NCBI RefSeq assembly: GCF_040702505.1
Contig: NZ_JBFBLC010000004.1
Location: forward strand, 310,001 to 374,000
DNA from: Terrabacter sp040702505
GTDB taxonomy: Bacteria; Actinomycetota; Actinomycetes; Actinomycetales; Dermatophilaceae
DNA length: 64,000 nucleotides
Reading direction: 5' to 3'
Shown: piece after piece, positions 25,710 through 32,746 of the stretch
How positions within the stretch are numbered: position 1 is the stretch's first letter
How the letters are laid out: every line of letters begins with the position of its first letter
Position numbers and translations under genes: made by a program
Notes under the pieces: generated by a model
What the model saw: only the letters and a program-made list of their open reading frames with translations
The model's database searches: none
What the model was told of the DNA's origin: nothing

Positions 25710-27005
25710 TCAGGGGGTGGGGGCGGGGACGAGGCGGTCGGGCGTGAGGTCGGCGAGGGACGTGCAGCCGGTCAGCGCCAGCTGCAGGTCGAGCTCGGCG
25801 CGCAGGTTGCGCAGCACCTCCGAGACGCCCTCGGCACCCGCGAGCGCGAGGCCGTAGACGTGTGGGCGGCCGATGCCGACGGCGGTGGCGCCCAGGCACA
25901 GCGCGACGAACGCGTCTGCCCCGCAGCGGATCCCGCTGTCGAAGAGGACCGGCACCTGCGACCCGGCTCCGCGCACCGCGTCGACGACGCCGGGCAGGGC
26001 GTCGAGGGCGGCGACCGACCGGTCGACCTGCCGCCCGCCGTGGTTCGACACGTAGATGCCGTCCACCCCGGCGTCCACGGCTCGGCGCGCGTCGTCGGGG
26101 TGCAGGATCCCCTTGAGCACGATCGGCAGCCGGGTCATCTCGCGCAGCCGGGGCAGGTCGGCCCAGGTGAGCGAGGGCCGGCTGAACACGTCGAGGAACG
26201 TCTCGACGGCCGCGCGCGGCTCCGGCGCCCGCAGGTTGTGCCGCAGGTCGCCGGGGTGGTTCCGACTCATCGACAGCAGCGTCGACACCGCCGCCGGCGT
26301 CGGACGAGGAGATGCGGCATCGCCCGGGCCGGCGGCCACCCGCTCGGCGACGAGCCGCCGGAACACCGGGTCGGAGGTGTACTGCGCGATGCCCTCCCCG
26401 CGGGCGAACGGCAGGTGCCCCAGGTCGAGGTCGCGGGGCCGCCAGCCGAGGTATGCCGTGTCGAGCGTGACGACGACCGCCTCGCTCCCGCACGCCTCGG
26501 CCCGCGAGACGAGGCTCTCGACGAGGTCGTCGTCGCTGCTCCAGTAGAGCTGGTACCAGTGCCCCGCCCCGGCGAGGGCGCGGGCGACCTCCTCCATCGG
26601 GACGGAGGCCTGGGTGCTGAGGATCGGGGTCACCCCCTGCTCTCTGGCGGCTCGCGCGACGGCGAGGTCGGCCTCGTCGTGAGCCATCGACAGCACCCCG
26701 ATCGGGGCGACGAGGAAGGGGCTGTCGTGGCGGCGCCCGAAGAGCTCGACGGAGGTGTCCCGCTCGGTCGTGTCGACGAGCAGCCGCGGCACGACGCGCC
26801 ACCGGGCGAAGGCCGCCGTGTTGGCGTCCGCACCGGCCTCGGACCCTGCCGCGCCGGCCACGTAGGCGAAGCCGCGCCTCGACATCACCTTGCGGGCAGC
26901 GGCCTCGAGGCGGGTGCCGTCGGTGGGCACTTCCGGCCGGCGGCCGAACGCTCCTGCGCGGTAGATCGCCGACTGCGCGATCCGGCCGAAGCCGCCCCAC
27001 GGCAT
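25710..27005 (-). CDS. FMN-dependent alpha-hydroxy-acid oxidising protein (lactate 2-monooxygenase-like)
   Basis: The 431-residue protein is an FMN-binding TIM barrel of the glycolate oxidase/LldD family: RRGFAYVAGAAGSEA, APIGVLSMAH, WYQLYWSSDDDL, VVTLDTAYLGWRPRDLDLGH, IVLKGILHPDDA (active-site Lys), VSNHGGRQVD with catalytic His, and GIGRPHVYGLALAG. The loop GEGIAQYTSDPVFR is typical of lactate 2-monooxygenase and related oxidases. A strong GGAGGA precedes the ATG at 27005, which itself sits in a GTATGCCG copy. Whether it oxidises L-lactate or another hydroxy acid is not settled. Confidence 0.85.
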   Translation of the reverse strand: MPWGGFGRIAQSAIYRAGAFGRRPEVPTDGTRLEAAARKVMSRRGFAYVAGAAGSEAGADANTAAFARWRVVPRLLVDTTERDTSVELFGRRHDSPFLVAPIGVLSMAHDEADLAVARAAREQGVTPILSTQASVPMEEVARALAGAGHWYQLYWSSDDDLVESLVSRAEACGSEAVVVTLDTAYLGWRPRDLDLGHLPFARGEGIAQYTSDPVFRRLVAERVAAGPGDAASPRPTPAAVSTLLSMSRNHPGDLRHNLRAPEPRAAVETFLDVFSRPSLTWADLPRLREMTRLPIVLKGILHPDDARRAVDAGVDGIYVSNHGGRQVDRSVAALDALPGVVDAVRGAGSQVPVLFDSGIRCGADAFVALCLGATAVGIGRPHVYGLALAGAEGVSEVLRNLRAELDLQLALTGCTSLADLTPDRLVPAPTP

Positions 27006-27031
27006 ACGTCCTCCTCCGGTTTTCACGTCGG

Positions 27032-27793
27032 CTACCACGTCACCGACACCGACCTCCGCCACCAGGCCTCGAGGTCGCCGGCGGGCTCGGCTGCGGCGCG
27101 GTTCCACAGTCGCAGGTAGAGCTCGACCGCGGACCCTGCGAGCACGTGGTCGAGGTCCTCGTTCAGGTCGGCTGTCGTACGCGTGGTCGTCGCCCGGCCG
27201 TCGGCCTCGATGGAGACGAGCCAGGCCACTGCGGCACCGTCCGGTCGCACGAGCACCCGTGCGGCGCCGCCCGGGGGAGGGGTGAGCGGGCGGCGCGGCA
27301 CGAAGCCCACGAGCAGCTCGTCGATGCCGTCGAGCGCGATGGCCGGTCGGATCCACGTCTCCTCGGGCCGGGCCGTCCGGTGCAGGCGGGCACCCAGCGC
27401 GTCGACCGCATGAACCGTCGTCTCGTGGCACTGCCGCCTGGTCCAGAAGCGCCGCGGCGCGGGTGCGTCGCGCAGGAACACGAGCGCCTCGAGGTCGTCG
27501 GGGGCATCGACGATGGCCTGCAGAAGGCCGGTGGCGCCCACGTCGAACCAGTCGAGCAGGTCCGGCGCCTCGTGTCCCTCGCGCTCGAAGGCCTCGGGCG
27601 GCGCCGGAGCGCCGCGCAGGTGGCCGGCCGCCCAGCGGTGAACCATCCCGAGGTGCACCACGAGGTCGCGCACGCCCCACTCGGGGCAGGTCGGGACCCG
27701 CGCGTCCAGGCCAGAGGCCATCGCGTTGGCGCGCAACACGGTCGACGCGGCGCCGAGCGCCTCGCCGAGCTCGTCCAGGGTGGGCTGGTCCAT
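27032..27793 (-). CDS. maleylpyruvate isomerase family, mycothiol-dependent-type protein
   Basis: The 253-residue protein has the DinB-like four-helix N terminus with VPTCPEWGVRDLVVHLGMVHRW and a later CHETTVHAVDALG, giving the three histidines that bind metal in mycothiol-dependent maleylpyruvate isomerases. The C-terminal part resembles the MDMPI C domain. Many actinobacterial paralogues have no known substrate, so a role in thiol-linked detoxification is only a family-level statement. CACACT lies 13 nt before the ATG. Confidence 0.8.
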   Translation of the reverse strand: MDQPTLDELGEALGAASTVLRANAMASGLDARVPTCPEWGVRDLVVHLGMVHRWAAGHLRGAPAPPEAFEREGHEAPDLLDWFDVGATGLLQAIVDAPDDLEALVFLRDAPAPRRFWTRRQCHETTVHAVDALGARLHRTARPEETWIRPAIALDGIDELLVGFVPRRPLTPPPGGAARVLVRPDGAAVAWLVSIEADGRATTTRTTADLNEDLDHVLAGSAVELYLRLWNRAAAEPAGDLEAWWRRSVSVTW

Positions 27794-27936
27794 GGCAGCG
27801 AGTGTGCCGTATGCGCGCCGGCTGCGACCCGCGCGGCGCTGGCACGGAGTGCGCGGCGGTAGATTTGCCCGGCGGGCGCCCGACCACCGTCGGCCGCCCC
27901 CTCCCAGACCCCTACCGCGCACCCCCGGAGGCCCCC

Positions 27937-28887
27937 GTGGACGCCAGCGACCTGCTGCGCAACTCCCTCCTGCAGCTGTCCAAGCAGGAGCGGATCCGAG
28001 ACGTCATCGAGAAGGCGCCGGTGTCCCGCTCCGTCGTGCGCCGGTTCGTCCCCGGGGCCGAGCGCGCCGACGTCGTCTCCGCCGCGACCGAGATCGCCGC
28101 GTCCGGGCGCCTGTCGACGATCGACTACCTCGGCGAGGACACCACCGACCTCGCGCAGGCGCAGCACACGCGCGACGCGTACGTCTCCCTGCTGACCGCC
28201 CTGCGCGACCAGGGGCTCACCGAGGGCGGCACCGTCGAGGTCTCCCTCAAGCTGAGTGCGCTGGGACAGGCGCTGCCCGGCGACGGCAACAAGATCGCTC
28301 TCGACCACGCCCGCGAGATCTGCGACCTCGCGCAGCAGGCCGGCACCACCGTGACCCTCGACATGGAGGACCACACGACGACCGACCTCACGCTGGAGGC
28401 CCTGCGCGAGCTGCGCGCCGACTTCCCCTTCGTCGGGGCGGTGCTGCAGGCCTACCTCTACCGCACCGAAGCGGACTGCCGCGACCTCGCCTACGCCGGC
28501 TCCCGCGTGCGCCTGTGCAAGGGCGCCTACAAGGAGCCGGAGTCGGTCGCCTTCCAGAACGGCGCCGAGGTCGACAAGTCCTACGTGCGCTGCCTCAAGG
28601 TCCTCATGCAGGGCGAGGGCTACCCGATGGTCGCCTCGCACGACCCGCGACTGATCGAGATCGCCGGGGCGCTCGCAGGCCAGGCCGGGCGCGACCCGAA
28701 GTCGTTCGAGTACCAGATGCTCTACGGCATCCGGCCCGAGGAGCAGAAGCGCATCGCCGACCGCGGCGACCAGATGCGCGTCTACATCCCCTACGGGCAG
28801 GAGTGGTACGGCTACCTCATGCGCCGCATGGCGGAGAAGCCGGCCAACGTCATGTTCTTCCTGCGCGGCGTCGCGACCAAGAGCTGA
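27937..28887 (+). CDS. proline dehydrogenase
   Basis: The 316-residue protein is a monofunctional PRODH barrel: DYLGEDTTD, SLKLSALGQAL, LDMEDHTTTDLTL, VLQAYLYRTEADC, RLCKGAYKEPE, MVASHDPRLIE, FEYQMLYGIRP and the C-terminal RVYIPYGQEWYGYLMRRMAE that contacts FAD and proline. It oxidises proline to pyrroline-5-carboxylate and passes electrons to quinones. GGAGG precedes the GTG at 27937 by 5 nt. Unusually, the next gene is proC, which catalyses the reverse chemistry with NAD(P)H. Confidence 0.94.
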   Translation: MDASDLLRNSLLQLSKQERIRDVIEKAPVSRSVVRRFVPGAERADVVSAATEIAASGRLSTIDYLGEDTTDLAQAQHTRDAYVSLLTALRDQGLTEGGTVEVSLKLSALGQALPGDGNKIALDHAREICDLAQQAGTTVTLDMEDHTTTDLTLEALRELRADFPFVGAVLQAYLYRTEADCRDLAYAGSRVRLCKGAYKEPESVAFQNGAEVDKSYVRCLKVLMQGEGYPMVASHDPRLIEIAGALAGQAGRDPKSFEYQMLYGIRPEEQKRIADRGDQMRVYIPYGQEWYGYLMRRMAEKPANVMFFLRGVATKS

Positions 28888-28924
28888 CACCCGAGGGACA
28901 CCACCAGGCGATGGGAGCCACCCG

Positions 28925-29731
28925 ATGACGACGACGGCCATCTTCGGTGCAGGGGTGATGGGCGAGACGCTCGTCTCCGGGCTGATCCGGGCCGGGCGCG
29001 CCCCGGGTGACCTCGTCGTCACCGGGCGCACCCCCGACAAGGTCAACGCCCTGGCGGAGCGCTACGGCGTGCGCGCGCTGCCCAACACCGAGGCCGCCGA
29101 CGTGGCCGACACCCTCGTGCTCTGCGTCAAGCCACAGGACATGGGCGCCCTGCTCGAGGAGATCCACCACCACGTGGCGCAGGGCAATGCCGTGGTCTCG
29201 CTCGCGGCCGGCATCACGACCGAGTTCATCGAGTCACGCCTGCCCGGCGGCACGTCGGTCATCCGCGTCATGCCCAACACCCCCGCGCTGGTCGATCAGG
29301 GCATGGCCGGCATCTCGCCCGGCACCCACTGCACCGACGAGCACCTCGCCGAGGCCGAGGCGCTGCTCAGCTCCTGCGGCAAGGTCGTGCGGCTGCCCGA
29401 GAAGCACCTCGACGCCGTCACCGCGATCTCCGGCAGCGGCCCCGCCTACATCTTCTACGTCGTCGAGGCGATGATCGAGGCCGGCGTCGTGCTCGGCCTG
29501 CCCCGGGCCACCTCCACCGAGCTCGTAGTCCAGACCCTCTACGGCGCGGCGACCATGCTCAAGGAGACCAGGGAGCACCCGACGGTGCTGCGCGAGCAGG
29601 TGAGCTCGCCCGGCGGCACGACCGTGGCCGCCCTGCGGCAGCTCGACGATCACAAGGTCCGCGCCGCGTTCGTCACCGCAATGGAGGCCGCCGCGGCCCG
29701 GTCCAAGGAACTGGCTTCCGGGCAGGCCTGA
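28925..29731 (+). CDS. proC: pyrroline-5-carboxylate reductase
   Basis: The 268-residue enzyme begins with the dinucleotide-binding motif AIFGAGVMGETLVSGL and contains VLCVKPQDM, VIRVMPNTPALVDQGM, the family signature region ISGSGPAYIFYVVEAM and EQVSSPGGTTVAALRQL. It makes proline from P5C. GGGAG lies upstream of the ATG, 37 bp after the proline dehydrogenase stop, so the two are likely co-transcribed. In mycobacteria proC is followed by the HTH gene and bS22 found here at 34.3 kb; here other genes intervene. Confidence 0.95.
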   Translation: MTTTAIFGAGVMGETLVSGLIRAGRAPGDLVVTGRTPDKVNALAERYGVRALPNTEAADVADTLVLCVKPQDMGALLEEIHHHVAQGNAVVSLAAGITTEFIESRLPGGTSVIRVMPNTPALVDQGMAGISPGTHCTDEHLAEAEALLSSCGKVVRLPEKHLDAVTAISGSGPAYIFYVVEAMIEAGVVLGLPRATSTELVVQTLYGAATMLKETREHPTVLREQVSSPGGTTVAALRQLDDHKVRAAFVTAMEAAAARSKELASGQA

Positions 29732-29807
29732 CTCCCAGGGGCTCTCGTCCCCGATGTTCACCCGCCTGCGGATGCAGTTCCGGCGCCGGTCGTGCGATGG
29801 TGTCCCC

Positions 29808-30335
29808 ATGAGCGAGATCACCGTGCGTCCCCTCGGCGAGGACGACTGGGCGGACTACCGTTCCGTCCGGCTCGCCGCACTGCGTGAGTCGCCCGAGGCG
29901 TTTGCGGCCACGGCCGAGCAGGAGGAGGCCTATGACGAGGCCTTCTGGCGGGCGCGCATGCAGCGCTCCGCCCGGCTCGTCGCCGAGCGCGGGGGTGAGG
30001 CCGTCGGCGTCGTGAGCGTCGGCACCGCCAAGAACAGCGACGTGCCGGCGGGCGAGCTCTTCGGCCTGTGGGTGCGTCCCGAGGCACGCGGCTCCGGCGT
30101 CGCGACCCGCCTCGTCGAGAACGGCGCGTCCCTGGCCGCCAAGCGCGGGCAGACCCACCTCGTCTACTGGGTCGGCACCGAGAACGGCCGGGCCGTCGCC
30201 TTCGCGAGCGGCATGGGCTTCCGGCCCACCGACTACCGCCGCCCGATGGGCGTGGTCAGCGAGGAGGACGGCGAGGAGGAGGTCGCGATGGTCCTGCCGC
30301 TCGGCAGCGACGCCGACCTCTCACTGCGCCTCTGA
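29808..30335 (+). CDS. GNAT family N-acetyltransferase
   Basis: From ATG 29808 the protein has 175 residues with a GNAT fold: ITVRPLGEDDWADYRSVRL, the acetyl-CoA loop ELFGLWVRPEARGSGVATRL and a late VAFASGMGFRPTDYRRPM. The acceptor is unknown. GATGGT begins 12 nt before the ATG. It follows proC by 76 bp and could be read through from it. Confidence 0.83.
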   Translation: MSEITVRPLGEDDWADYRSVRLAALRESPEAFAATAEQEEAYDEAFWRARMQRSARLVAERGGEAVGVVSVGTAKNSDVPAGELFGLWVRPEARGSGVATRLVENGASLAAKRGQTHLVYWVGTENGRAVAFASGMGFRPTDYRRPMGVVSEEDGEEEVAMVLPLGSDADLSLRL

Positions 30336-30353
30336 GCCGCTCCCACCGGGACG

Positions 30354-30429
30354 GATGACTCACCTTCCCGCTGTGGCCACCTGCGGCTGAGCACGGCAGC
30401 GGCGTCCGTGACCGCGAAGGTGGGTCATC
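30354..30429. repeat. inverted repeat between convergent genes
   Basis: GATGACTCACCTTC (30354-30367) and GAAGGTGGGTCATC (30416-30429) are inverted copies matching at 13 of 14 positions, separated by 48 bp. They lie between the acetyltransferase and the TrkA gene, which converge, so a terminator role is possible though the loop is long. Confidence 0.6.
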
Positions 30430-30502
30430 AGTCCCGCACGACCCGAGGACGTATGCCGTCCCGCGGGCCTCGCGAGACGGCATACGCACGCCTGTGGCTG
30501 GG

Positions 30503-31171
30503 TCAGGGTCGGGCGGCAAAGCGCTCGATGAGCGCGACCGGACCGCTCACGATGAGCATGTGGTGCGCCGAGATCTTCGTCTGCGGGACGGCATACGTGA
30601 AGTCCTCGCCGGGGGCCTTGACGCCGACGACGGTGACGCCGTATTTCCGCCGGATCTGGCTCTGCTCGAGCGTGAAGCCGATCGTCTCGGCCGGTGGCCG
30701 CAGCTTGACGATCGCGAAGCCGTCGTCGAACTCGATGTAGTCGAGCAGCCGGCCGTTGACCAGGTGCGCGACACGGCGCCCCGAGTCGGCCTCCGGGGAG
30801 ATGACGTGGTGGACGCCGATGCGCTCGAGGATGCGCTTGTGCTCGGGGGAGAGGGCCTTGGCCCAGATCGACGGCACCTCCGCGTCGACGAGGTTGGCGG
30901 CCGCCAACACCGAGGACTCGACCGACGAGCCGATGCCGACGACGGCGATCTTGGGTCCCGCCTGCCGGATCATCTCGAGCGCGGACGACTGCGCCATGTC
31001 GGCGTGCACGACCTTCGAGACCTTGTTGACGTAGCCCTCGGCGATGGCGTTGTCGCGCTCGGCCGCAACGACCCGGTGGCCGAGCCTCGTCAGCTCGAGC
31101 GCGACGGCAGAGCCGAAACGCCCCAGCCCGATGACGAGCACGTCGTCGCCGAAGAGCCGGTTGCGGCCCAT
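30503..31171 (-). CDS. TrkA-type potassium transport regulatory protein
   Basis: The 222-residue protein has an RCK_N Rossmann domain, VLVIGLGRFGSAVALEL, with the acidic end of strand 2 in VVAAERDNA, and an RCK_C domain in the last 80 residues (IVKLRPPAETIGFTL, YGVTVVGVK). Such proteins gate TrkH/KtrB-type potassium channels in response to nucleotides. GGAGG 8 nt before the ATG at 31171 fixes the start and rejects upstream ATGs. No potassium channel gene is in the window, so its membrane partner must be elsewhere. Confidence 0.87.
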   Translation of the reverse strand: MGRNRLFGDDVLVIGLGRFGSAVALELTRLGHRVVAAERDNAIAEGYVNKVSKVVHADMAQSSALEMIRQAGPKIAVVGIGSSVESSVLAAANLVDAEVPSIWAKALSPEHKRILERIGVHHVISPEADSGRRVAHLVNGRLLDYIEFDDGFAIVKLRPPAETIGFTLEQSQIRRKYGVTVVGVKAPGEDFTYAVPQTKISAHHMLIVSGPVALIERFAARP

Positions 31172-31221
31172 GGGTTGTACCTCCGTCATCCGTGGCGCGT
31201 TTCCGCGATAGCGTCTCAATC

Positions 31222-32418
31222 ATGCCAACTCAGGCCCGGGTCGTCTGGGACGCCTCCTTCACGAGCTACGACTTCGGGCCCACCCACCCGATGGCTCCGG
31301 TGCGTCTCGACCTCACCGCACGCCTCTGCGAGTCGCTGGGTGTCTTCGACTCCGACGGCATCCAGGTCGTCGGCGCGCAGGTCGCTCCGGACGAGCTGCT
31401 GCGCACCGTCCACGACGCCGACTACGTGGCGGCCGTGAAGACCGCCTCGGCCGACCCGAGCCGGGCCGACGAGGCGTACGGGCTCGGCACCGAGGACGAC
31501 CCCGCCTTCGTCGGCATGCACGACGCGAGCGCCCGGATCGTGTCGGGCACGGTCGACAGCGTGCGCGCCGTCTGGGAGGGCGAGGCGGAGCACGCCGTGA
31601 ACTTCACCGGCGGCCTGCACCACGCCATGCGCGACCGCGCGAGCGGCTTCTGCGTCTACAACGACATCGCCGTCGGCATCCAGTGGCTGCTCGACCACGG
31701 CGCCCAGCGGGTGGCCTACGTCGACGTGGACGTGCACCACGGCGACGGGGTCGAGCGGATCTTCTGGGACGACCCGCGCGTCCTCACCATCTCGGTCCAC
31801 GAGACCGGTCGGGCGCTCTTCCCCGGCACCGGCTGGCCGACCGACGTCGGCGGACCTCACGCCGAGGGCAGCGCCGTCAACGTGGCGCTCCCGCCCGGCC
31901 TGGGCGACGCCGGCTGGCTGCGCGCGGTGCACGCGGTCGCGATGCCCCTCGTCCGTGCCTTCAAGCCCGACGTGCTCGTCACCCAGCACGGCTGCGACAC
32001 CCACACCGAGGACCCGCTCGCGCACTTCGCCGTCTCCGTCGACGCCCAGCGCGCCGTCGCCGATGCGCTGCACCGGCTGGCTCACGACGTCTGCGGCGGC
32101 CGGTGGGTCGCCCTCGGTGGCGGCGGCTACGAGGTCGTCGACGTCGTGCCCCGCACCTGGACGCACCTGACCGCCATCGCGGCGCACGCGCCGATCAAGA
32201 CCTCGGTCGAGGTGCCCGAGGACTGGCGCGCCCATGTCGAGCAGGTGTTCGGCCGACCCGGCCCGCGCCGCATGGGCGACCTCACGGCGGAGGACGGCCC
32301 ACTCTGGTGGCGCTCCTGGGAGATGGGCTACGACCCCGGCAGCGACGTCGACCGCGCCATCATGGCGACGCGCACCGCCGTCTTCCCCCTGCACGGCCTC
32401 GACGTCCACTTCGACTGA
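31222..32418 (+). CDS. acuC: AcuC, acetoin utilisation protein/histone deacetylase family
   Basis: The 398-residue protein is a zinc-dependent class I deacetylase homologue: FGPTHPMAPVRL at the N terminus, GGLHHAMRD with the active-site HH, YVDVDVHHGDGV with two zinc ligands, QHGCDTHTEDPL with the third (D) and GGGGYEV with the catalytic Tyr. AcuC removes acetyl groups from proteins such as acetyl-CoA synthetase. It is divergent from the TrkA gene; TAGCGT begins 13 nt before the ATG, suggesting a leaderless message. Confidence 0.92.
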   Translation: MPTQARVVWDASFTSYDFGPTHPMAPVRLDLTARLCESLGVFDSDGIQVVGAQVAPDELLRTVHDADYVAAVKTASADPSRADEAYGLGTEDDPAFVGMHDASARIVSGTVDSVRAVWEGEAEHAVNFTGGLHHAMRDRASGFCVYNDIAVGIQWLLDHGAQRVAYVDVDVHHGDGVERIFWDDPRVLTISVHETGRALFPGTGWPTDVGGPHAEGSAVNVALPPGLGDAGWLRAVHAVAMPLVRAFKPDVLVTQHGCDTHTEDPLAHFAVSVDAQRAVADALHRLAHDVCGGRWVALGGGGYEVVDVVPRTWTHLTAIAAHAPIKTSVEVPEDWRAHVEQVFGRPGPRRMGDLTAEDGPLWWRSWEMGYDPGSDVDRAIMATRTAVFPLHGLDVHFD

Positions 32419-32449
32419 GTCTTTGGCGCCTCGCTTCGCTCCGGCGCGT

Positions 32450-32541
32450 GCCGCGGCGCCCTGAAGGCGTCGCCTTCCTCCGCTTCGCTCGCTCGTTCCT
32501 CGCTCGTCTTCGCTGCGTCCAGGCGACGCCGGCGCCGCGGC
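32450..32541 (+). terminator. large hairpin after acuC
   Basis: The arm GCCGCGGCGCC (32450-32460) plus GGCGTCGCC (32466-32474) pairs perfectly with GGCGACGCC (32522-32530) and GGCGCCGCGGC (32531-32541), 20 bp in all with a 5-nt bulge (CTGAA) and a 47-nt loop rich in CGCTTCGCTCG-like repeats. It separates acuC from the T-box leader that begins about 6 bp later. Confidence 0.6.
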
Positions 32542-32546
32542 GTCCC

Positions 32547-32740
32547 GGCTGAGATCCCGAAACCCCGTCGCCCTGCGGACGCGCTCCGGCGTAGCTTGCT
32601 GTGCACGGCGACGACGGGCCTGACGATCCTGAGCCGAGCTCGACCAAGAGGCCGACCGCGATCCGCGGCGGCGAAGGTGTGGTGGCACAGCGACATTCCC
32701 CATCGCCCACACCTCCGGGGCACGAAACCCACCGGAGGTG
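32547..32740 (+). ncRNA. T-box riboswitch (translational type) in the aspS leader
   Basis: The 3' part is diagnostic. GGTGTGG (32676-32682), a 7-nt bulge TGGCACA (32683-32689) and GCGA (32690-32693) pair across a 9-nt loop with TCGC (32703-32706) and CCACACC (32707-32713): the two-helix, 7-nt-bulge antisequestrator of T-boxes, whose UGGC matches the GCCA end of tRNA-Asp or tRNA-Asn. Overlapping it, CACCTCCGG (32710-32718) and CCGGAGGTG (32732-32740) form a 9-bp stem burying the Shine-Dalgarno. Upstream is a stem III-like hairpin (32656-32668) and a plausible stem I (32547-32635) with a tandem G-A kink and GAC (Asp codon, 32622-32624) in the internal loop; the specifier is the least certain part. 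Confidence 0.82.
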
Positions 32741-32746
32741 AACGGA

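Noticed and set aside
27006..27887. Extended N terminus of the lactate-oxidase frame up to 27887
   Set aside because: It overlaps the maleylpyruvate isomerase-family gene on the same strand and lacks family similarity; the ATG at 27005 has a strong ribosome-binding site.
32564..32618. GAC at 32613-32615 as the T-box specifier
   Set aside because: It would be a one-sided bulge with no opposing nucleotides; the internal loop containing GAC at 32622-32624 next to the G-A kink fits stem I better.
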